Source: JBBPZA01 sp963797015 (lineage in GTDB: Bacteria; Actinomycetota; Thermoleophilia; Solirubrobacterales; Solirubrobacteraceae). From it: DNA of 64,000 nucleotides. Location: contig CAWCNV010000005.1 in assembly GCA_963797015.1 (NCBI GenBank), positions 124,001 through 188,000 of the forward strand. Reading direction: 5' to 3'. A program made the position numbers and the translations under genes. Below are positions 58,756 to 64,000 of the stretch, in pieces. Positions within the stretch are counted from its first letter, which is position 1. Each line of letters begins with the position of its first letter. Under the pieces are notes generated by a model. The model searched no databases. It was not told where the DNA came from and worked only from the letters and a program-made list of their open reading frames with translations.

Positions 58756-60504
58756 ATGCCAGCCTGCACGCCGTCCGGTGGCGGGCGTAGTCGTTGGGCG
58801 GTGCTGCTCGACCGCCCCCTGCGCACCGCCGAGTTCCTGGTCGTCGACGTCGAGACGAACGGCAAGCTGGGCGAGGCGTGCGAGCTCACCGAGGTCGGAG
58901 CGGTCCTCGTCGGCGGCGGCGAGCTGCACGACCGCTACGAGTCGCTCGTGCGGGTGCGCCGTCCGCTCTCGCGCGGCATCCAGCGCTTCACCGGCATCAC
59001 GCAGGCGATGGTCGACTGCGCCCGCGCGCCGGAGCCGGTTCTGCGCGAGATCGGCGCGCTGATCGAGGGGCGCGTCCTGGTCGCCCACAGCGCGAGCTTC
59101 GACAAGCGCGTGCTGCGCGACTCGTTCGAAGCCGAGGGATTGACGTGGCCCGATCCGCCCGTGCTCTGCACGATCGCGCTCGCGCGCCGCTTCGCACCGC
59201 TTGCAAGCCAGCGCAAGCTCGCGCCGCTCGCGGCGTCGCTGGGGATCGACGTGCACGTGAGCCATCGCGCGCTCGCGGATGCCGAGACGTGCGCGCGCGT
59301 GTTCTGCGCGTTGTTCGCGCGCCTGTGCGCGCACGCGGAGACGGTCGCCGAAGCGGCGGCGCTGCTGGCGCCCGTTCGCCGCCGGCGTCCGGACCGTCGC
59401 ACCGTGCCGCGCTTCGACCCCTCTCAGCCGGTGCCGCGCGTACCGCTCGACTTCGGCGGGCTGCCGGCCGGACCGGGGGTGTACCTGTTCCGCGACGGCC
59501 GCGGCCGCGTGCTCTACGTCGGCAAGTCGGTCCGTGTCCGCTCGCGCGCGCGGGCGCACTTCCGTCGTGGTGCGCCGCGCCCGGACTGGGCCGCGCACGT
59601 GCGCGTGGTCGACGGCCGGCCGACCGCCTCCGAGCTCGGCGCGCTCGTGCTCGAGAGCCGGCTGGTCAAGGAGCTCCGGCCGCCGGGCAACGCGCTGCTC
59701 AAGCGAGCCGACGACGGCTTCTACCTGCGCTGCCGACTCGACATCGCGTTCCCGGTGCTCGAGCTCGCGCGCGAGCCGGCCGCCGGTCATGGTGTGACGG
59801 TCGGCCCGCTGCGCGGGCGGGCGGCGGCCGCGGAGCTCGTCGAGCAGCTCAACTCGCTGTTCTCGCTGCGCCGCTGCGCGCGCAGGCTTGTGCTGCGCGA
59901 GTGGCCGTCGGCGTACGGGCAGATGGGGCGCTGCCTGTCGCCCTGTCTCGGCGACCTCGATCCCAACCTCTACCGCCGGCAGCTCGATGCGGCGCTCGAC
60001 CTGTTCCTCGGCGCCGCCGATGGGCGCGAGCGCCTGCTCGCGCATGTCGACGCGCAGATGCGCGAGGCCGCGCGCGAGCTGCGCTTCGAGCGCGCGGAAT
60101 GGCTGCGGCGGAGGCGACGGCGGCTGGCGGTGCTTCTCGACCGGCTGGAGGGTGTGTTGCGGGCGACCCACGCGCGCTCGCGGCTGCTGCTCGCGGGGCC
60201 GCCGCCGTTCGAGGCGTTCTGGATCGTTGGCGGGCGGATCGTGGACTGGGGAGCAGTGTGCGGCGGGCCGCGCGAAGCTCCTCGCGAGCTGTACCGCCGC
60301 ACGGTCGCGGCGCTGCGCCACCGGCCGGGGCGCGGCGTCGGCGTGCACATCCCCGCGACCGAGATCGACGAGGTCCGCATCGCGGGAGCGTGGCTCGCGG
60401 CACATCCCGAGACGCCGGCGCTCGAGCTCGACGCCGAGCCGGATCAGCGGGCGCTCGAGGCGTTCGTAGCGCGCGCGACGGCTGAAGTGAGCGTGGCCGC
60501 CTAG
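58756..60504 (+). CDS. DEDDh exonuclease fused to a GIY-YIG (UvrC/Cho-like) endonuclease
   Basis: 582 residues. An epsilon/DnaQ-type exonuclease (FLVVDVETNGKLGEACELTEVGAVLV, LVAHSASFDKRVL, HRALADAETCARVF) is joined to a GIY-YIG nuclease (GPGVYLFRDGRGRVLYVGKSVRVRSRARAHF, SELGALVLESRLVKELRPPGN) and a UvrC-like tail with a Cys pair (GQMGRCLSPCLGDL). It resembles the DnaQ-UvrC fusions of actinobacteria, a candidate second incision nuclease like Cho. The ATG 58756 or GTG 58801 are both possible; the domain begins just after 58801. No SOS box is seen. Confidence 0.88.
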   Translation: MPACTPSGGGRSRWAVLLDRPLRTAEFLVVDVETNGKLGEACELTEVGAVLVGGGELHDRYESLVRVRRPLSRGIQRFTGITQAMVDCARAPEPVLREIGALIEGRVLVAHSASFDKRVLRDSFEAEGLTWPDPPVLCTIALARRFAPLASQRKLAPLAASLGIDVHVSHRALADAETCARVFCALFARLCAHAETVAEAAALLAPVRRRRPDRRTVPRFDPSQPVPRVPLDFGGLPAGPGVYLFRDGRGRVLYVGKSVRVRSRARAHFRRGAPRPDWAAHVRVVDGRPTASELGALVLESRLVKELRPPGNALLKRADDGFYLRCRLDIAFPVLELAREPAAGHGVTVGPLRGRAAAAELVEQLNSLFSLRRCARRLVLREWPSAYGQMGRCLSPCLGDLDPNLYRRQLDAALDLFLGAADGRERLLAHVDAQMREAARELRFERAEWLRRRRRRLAVLLDRLEGVLRATHARSRLLLAGPPPFEAFWIVGGRIVDWGAVCGGPREAPRELYRRTVAALRHRPGRGVGVHIPATEIDEVRIAGAWLAAHPETPALELDAEPDQRALEAFVARATAEVSVAA

Positions 60505-60535
60505 CGAGCGCGTGCTCGCTCCGCGGCCGGCGGCC

Positions 60536-61015
60536 TCAGCCCGCGGCGCTCGGGACGGTTTGCTGATCGCACGCCGCGCACAGCCCGACGATCGGGAAGT
60601 GGCTGAAGCTCGCGACGTGGCCGAAGGCGTCGCGGATCGCTTTGCGCACGGCGTCGAGCTCGCGCGGCTGCACCGCGCGCGTGGAGTGGCACGACTCGCA
60701 TACGAGATACTCGTGGACCGCGCGGGCGGCGAGCGCGTACAGCCCGGGGCCGTGACCGAGGTGGAAATGGCGCACGAGGCCGATGTGCTCGAGCGTCTCG
60801 AGATTGCGGTAGGTCGAGCCGAGGTCCGAGGGCGGTATGCGGCCTTCCACGCCGGCCGCGATGTCCTCGGCCGAGAGCGGCCCATCGGCCAGGAACAGCG
60901 CCTGTAGCACGAGCCGCCGCGCGGCGGACACCCGGAGGCCGTGCGAGCGAAGGCCCGCGATCGCGGCGTCGAGGTCGTGCGCCGGCAGCGCCGGACTGGC
61001 GTGGGAAGCCGTCAT
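60536..61015 (-). CDS. Fur-family metalloregulator (Zur/Nur-like)
   Basis: About 159 residues. A winged helix (LRSHGLRVSAARRLVLQALFLADGPLSAEDIAAGVEGRIPPSDLGSTYRNLETLEHIGLVRHFHLGHGPGLYAL) is followed by the metal domain with HEYLVCESCHSTRAVQP and a second Cys pair, IVGLCAACDQQ (CxxC...CxxC structural zinc). It sits 82 bp after a NicO nickel/cobalt transporter with a His-rich loop, so sensing nickel, cobalt or zinc to control that operon is likely. ATG 61015 gives the normal length. Confidence 0.85.
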   Translation of the reverse strand: MTASHASPALPAHDLDAAIAGLRSHGLRVSAARRLVLQALFLADGPLSAEDIAAGVEGRIPPSDLGSTYRNLETLEHIGLVRHFHLGHGPGLYALAARAVHEYLVCESCHSTRAVQPRELDAVRKAIRDAFGHVASFSHFPIVGLCAACDQQTVPSAAG

Positions 61016-61097
61016 GGGGGAGGAAGGGACGCGAGTCGGGTTGGGTGTTTTCCCGGCTGTGCCTTCTGCGCGGCGGCGGCCCGATCGGATCACTTCG

Positions 61098-62849
61098 TCA
61101 GACGCCGAGTATCGGCATGGCCCGTGCGGTCAGCAGGACGCCGGCGCCGACGATGACGAGCGCCGAGACGGCCGGCAGCGCCGTGACGACCGGGCCCAGC
61201 GCGGCGAAACGCGCGGTCGCGCGCCCGGCGATCCGGCCTGCATGCACAACGAACAGGCCGAGGACCGACAACGTGCCGGCGAGGCCGAGGCTGAAGGCGA
61301 GGATCAGCAGCAGCCCGAGCGCGACCCGGTGCTGGGCGATCGCCGCGAGCAGCACGACGAGCGCGGACGGGCAAGGGATCAGGCCCGCCGATGCGCCCAT
61401 GGCAAGGAGCCCGCGCCACGTCAGGCGGTCGGGGACGTCATGCGAGTGCCCGTGCGAGCCGGAGCTCGCGCGGCCGGGGTGCTGGGCATGGTCGTGGGAG
61501 TGCCCGTCCGCAGCGGACTTCGCGCCGCCGGGGTGCTGGGCGTGGTCGTGGGAGTGCCCGTCCGCAGCGGACTTCGCGCCGCCGGGGTGCTGGGCGTGGT
61601 CGTGGGATCCCGCCCCGTTGCGGCCGGGCTGGTCGGCGTGGTCGTGTGAATGGTGATGGTCGTGGTGATGGTGGCTGTGCGAATGCGCTCGGGATCGGCC
61701 TCGAGCATTTCGTACGCGGGCGCGCAGGACTGCAACGCCGACCATCACAACGAGCACACCGGAGGCCAGATTCAGCCACGGGTACAGCTGCTCGGGGAGC
61801 ACGAACTCGGACAGGGCGAGGGTCACGAAGCCGAGCGCGAAGACGCCCATCGTGTGCGTGACCGTGACGGTCGCGCCGAGCGCGAGGGCCTGGCGCGAGG
61901 TGCCGCGCGAGCCCACGAGGTAGGCCGCGACCATCGCCTTGCCGTGGCCGGGGGAGAGCGCGTGGAACGCGCCCCATGCGAAGGCCGCGAGCACCAGCAG
62001 GACGAGCGCGGTGTGGCCGGCCATCGCGTCGGAGAAGACCGAGGCGAAGCCGTCTCCCGAGCGCTCGCGCGTGGTCGCCGGCCGGCCGCCGGGGCTCGGG
62101 GGCGCCACCAGCGTGCCGCTCCCCGGCCGCACCGAGAAGCTCGCCGACCGGATGTCCAGCGGGCTCGAGAGCATGTCCTTCGGGTAGGAGCGAAGGCCGG
62201 CGGTCGGGTCGCCGCTCGGCGCCGTCGCGCGGACGGCTGTCCCTGCGCCCGGACGGGCGACGATCGCCTTCCACCCGATCCGCCCGGCGAAGGTCTCGTC
62301 GCGCAGCTCGACCGGGCCTCGCGTGGGATCGACGGTCGCGCGCAGCGGCACCTCCACGCGCGTGGTCGGAAGTCCGCCCTGACCCGGCGGGAAGCTGAGC
62401 CGCGCGCCCGCGAGCGCCCGAAGCGGAACACGCCGGCCGCCGACGGTCAGCACGAGCCCGTCGCGCGCCGCGCCGACCTTGTCTGCCAGGACCTCGGCGC
62501 GCGACTTCCCACGCTCCTGGAAGGTGGGGATCTCGGCCTGGTCGAGGACATAGCGAAGCTGGACCCCGGTGCGCGAGGCGCTGACCGTCGTCAGGTGGTT
62601 GATCGTGAAGTTGCCGAGCGGATGCGCACCGGCCGCCGCCGGCACGAGCAGCAGCGCTGAGAGCAGCGCCGTGCAGGCGAGCACCGCGCGCCGCACGCCC
62701 CGCGGCCGTGCTTCCGGCGGCCGGACGCCCCGCGGCCGGAGTCCCCGCGTCCGCAGTCCCCGCGGCCGCACTCCCCGCGGCCGCACTCCCCGCGGCCGCA
62801 CTCCCCGCGGCCGCAGTCCCCGCGTCCGCACTCCCCGCCCCCCGCTCAT
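61098..62849 (-). CDS. NicO-family nickel/cobalt transporter with secreted N-domain and His-rich loop
   Basis: 583 residues. A basic repeat-built extension (residues 5-45, RGVRP units) precedes the signal-like helix LACTALLSALLLVPAAAGAHPLGNF. An extracytoplasmic domain (about 75-260) is followed by the NicO membrane domain with the metal motif FHALSPGHGKAMVAAYLVGSRGTSRQALALGATVTVTHT, a His-rich cytoplasmic loop (HSHDHAQHPGGAKSAADG repeats) and SAGLIPCPSALVVLLAAI. It exports or imports nickel/cobalt. The ATG overlaps the preceding stop (ATGA), and a Fur-family regulator follows. Confidence 0.88.
   Translation of the reverse strand: MSGGRGVRTRGLRPRGVRPRGVRPRGVRPRGLRTRGLRPRGVRPPEARPRGVRRAVLACTALLSALLLVPAAAGAHPLGNFTINHLTTVSASRTGVQLRYVLDQAEIPTFQERGKSRAEVLADKVGAARDGLVLTVGGRRVPLRALAGARLSFPPGQGGLPTTRVEVPLRATVDPTRGPVELRDETFAGRIGWKAIVARPGAGTAVRATAPSGDPTAGLRSYPKDMLSSPLDIRSASFSVRPGSGTLVAPPSPGGRPATTRERSGDGFASVFSDAMAGHTALVLLVLAAFAWGAFHALSPGHGKAMVAAYLVGSRGTSRQALALGATVTVTHTMGVFALGFVTLALSEFVLPEQLYPWLNLASGVLVVMVGVAVLRARVRNARGRSRAHSHSHHHHDHHHSHDHADQPGRNGAGSHDHAQHPGGAKSAADGHSHDHAQHPGGAKSAADGHSHDHAQHPGRASSGSHGHSHDVPDRLTWRGLLAMGASAGLIPCPSALVVLLAAIAQHRVALGLLLILAFSLGLAGTLSVLGLFVVHAGRIAGRATARFAALGPVVTALPAVSALVIVGAGVLLTARAMPILGV
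61478..61610. repeat. 54-bp tandem repeat encoding the His-rich loop of the NicO protein
   Basis: Units begin at 61478, 61532 and 61586 (GGTGCTGGGCGTGGTCGTGG plus 34 bp); the third is partial. Each full unit encodes an 18-residue block with HSHDHAQH, so repeat number sets the number of metal-binding His residues. Confidence 0.9.
62716..62835. repeat. 15-bp tandem repeat at the 5' end of the NicO gene
   Basis: About eight copies of CGCGGCCGCACTCCC (62716-62835) encode the RGVRP repeats that follow directly on the ATGA junction with the upstream TPR gene. They precede the signal helix. Confidence 0.88.
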
Positions 62850-64000
62850 CGCGCGGCTCCCGCGACCGGCCCCCCGAGCTCCTCCAGCGCTCGCTTCGCG
62901 CGCGGCCCGAAGAGCGGCGAGAAGCGCGGCGCCTGCGCGACCAGCTCCCCGAGCCACGCGCGGGCGAGGTCCGGCCTTCCGGCCGCGCGCGCGGTCATGC
63001 CCGCGTGGTAGAGGGCGAGCGGATCGCGCCAGCCGCGAACCAGCGCGCGGCGCACCCAGGGCAGGCCCTCGCGCGCCCGGCCGGCGCGCGCCAGGGAATA
63101 TCCGAGCGCGTCCGCGGAGCGAACGCTCGGCGCCGCGGCCCATGCGCGGCGCGCGAGGGTCACGCCGCGGGCCGCGCTTCCGTGCTCGGCCTCGTAGAGC
63201 GCGAGGTCGACGTCGGTGTTGACGCCGTTGGCCTGCAGGAGGCGCTGCTCGGCTCCCACGAGCGCGAGATCCCGGCGAGCCTGCCCCGGCCGGCCGGCGG
63301 CGAGCTCGGTCTCGCCGAGGCCGACGACGTACTCGGGCAGCGGAAGCCGCGCCACCGCGCCGCGGTACAGGCGGATCGCCGCGCCGAGCTCGCCGCGGGC
63401 GGCGTCGGTGCGGGCGAGCCCGGCCGTCGCCGCCACGTACGCCGGCGACTGCTGGAGCGCCGCTCGGTAGGCGTCGCGCGCCGCGCCCACCCGTCCGCGC
63501 GCCATCTCGAGGTTGCCGAGCAGCGTCTGGACGTAGACCACGTTCTCGGTCGTCGGCCCGCCGGCCGAGATGGCCAGCCGCATCGCTCCCACCGCTCCGT
63601 CGAGATCCCCGCGAAGCTCGCGCAGGTACGACGCGCGCGCGTAGGCGGCGAGCGTCGGCTTGAGGTCCATCGCGCGCTGGAGCGTCCGCGCGGCGGCGGA
63701 GTAGCGGCCGAGCTCGACCTGGGCGTCGACGATCACGTACAGCGGATCGACGGTCCCGGGAGCGGCCCGCAGCGCGGCAAGGCCATAGCGCAGCCCGAGA
63801 GCGAAGTCGTGCCGGCCGAGGGCCAGCGTTCCCATTCCCGTGAGGGCCTCGGGGGAGCTCGGATCGCGCCGCAGGGCGGTCTCGTACACCGACTGCGCGC
63901 GCGTGTAGTAACCGAAGTCGCCGGTCTCGCGCACGCGCTGCAGGTACGCACCCCCGAGCGCCGCGTAGGTGCCGGCATCGTCGGCGCCGGCCCGGATCTG
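62846..64000 (-). CDS. TPR-repeat protein (5' end beyond window)
   Basis: The frame is open to the window edge, giving at least 384 residues. It consists of degenerate tetratricopeptide repeats such as YTRAQSVYETALRRDPSSPEALTGMGTLALGRHD and YVAATAGLARTDAARGELGAAIRLYRGAVARLPLPEYVVGLGETELAAGRPGQARRDL. It is probably a secreted or periplasmic scaffold that partners with the NicO transporter, to which it is ATGA-coupled; such TPR-NicO pairs occur in actinobacteria. No signal peptide can be assessed because the N-terminus is missing. Confidence 0.82.
   Translation of the reverse strand, partial: QIRAGADDAGTYAALGGAYLQRVRETGDFGYYTRAQSVYETALRRDPSSPEALTGMGTLALGRHDFALGLRYGLAALRAAPGTVDPLYVIVDAQVELGRYSAAARTLQRAMDLKPTLAAYARASYLRELRGDLDGAVGAMRLAISAGGPTTENVVYVQTLLGNLEMARGRVGAARDAYRAALQQSPAYVAATAGLARTDAARGELGAAIRLYRGAVARLPLPEYVVGLGETELAAGRPGQARRDLALVGAEQRLLQANGVNTDVDLALYEAEHGSAARGVTLARRAWAAAPSVRSADALGYSLARAGRAREGLPWVRRALVRGWRDPLALYHAGMTARAAGRPDLARAWLGELVAQAPRFSPLFGPRAKRALEELGGPVAGAAR

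Overview
This is a 64 kb, very GC-rich chromosomal segment of a high-GC actinobacterium. The gene set (imuB/dnaE2 mutasome, YrbE/MlaE-type permeases, alpha-type glutamine synthetase, GTP-dependent PEP carboxykinase, ethylmalonyl-CoA pathway genes, dodecin) and the gene style suggest Thermoleophilia/Solirubrobacterales. That placement is an inference; the window has no rRNA or tRNA gene to test it. Many genes have a TAnnnT element only 6-10 nt before the start codon, which suggests widespread leaderless transcription.

Layout. 0-7 kb: end of imuB, a DUF6504-like small gene, a lipoamide-dehydrogenase-like flavoprotein and dnaE2 under a perfect LexA box. 7-13 kb: phosphoribosyltransferase, small cytochrome c, Cys-less DksA-like protein, a carboxymuconolactone-decarboxylase-like gene with its HxlR regulator, glnA, M20 peptidase and an alpha/beta hydrolase. 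13-22 kb: a deletion scar joining remnants of an amino-acid permease and a GcvT-like gene, a FadR-type regulator, MMPL transporter, YyaL-like protein, RidA, and an acyl-CoA ligase/thioesterase pair. 22-29.5 kb: acyl-CoA dehydrogenase, SCP2-like protein, secreted proteins, Fpg-type glycosylase, polysaccharide deacetylase and 3D-domain protein. 29.5-36.6 kb: ferredoxin, sucD/sucC paralogues, malyl-CoA lyase, MaoC-type mesaconyl-CoA hydratase and pckG. 36.6-45.6 kb: lipase, enoyl-CoA hydratase read through into MobA, DipZ, MoaA, a GGDEF/HD-GYP protein and dodecin. 45.6-50.7 kb: meaB, ethylmalonyl-CoA mutase, metallo-beta-lactamase and VOC proteins, ClpS. 50.7-54.5 kb: a YrbE/MlaE permease pair with no MCE protein, bracketed by two proteins that share a domain. 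54.5-64 kb: crotonyl-CoA carboxylase/reductase, CorA, YihY, an exonuclease/GIY-YIG fusion, a Fur-family regulator and a NicO nickel/cobalt transporter.

How the genes work together. Four enzymes of the ethylmalonyl-CoA pathway (Ccr, Ecm, Mch, Mcl), the MeaB chaperone, a candidate methylsuccinyl-CoA dehydrogenase and pckG lie at separate loci in this window. This suggests acetyl-CoA assimilation without a glyoxylate shunt, feeding gluconeogenesis. MoaA and MobA point to molybdenum cofactor synthesis. ImuB and DnaE2 form the SOS mutagenesis module.

The most unusual signal is a recurring architecture. Short in-frame tandem repeats (15, 18, 24 and 33 bp, plus one irregular array) sit exactly at overlapping stop/start junctions of operon genes. 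They form low-complexity tails, N-terminal extensions, or whole small ORFs coupled at both ends. Other points of note are three likely CTG start codons, a compositional flip across the permease operon, and two long fold-back elements.
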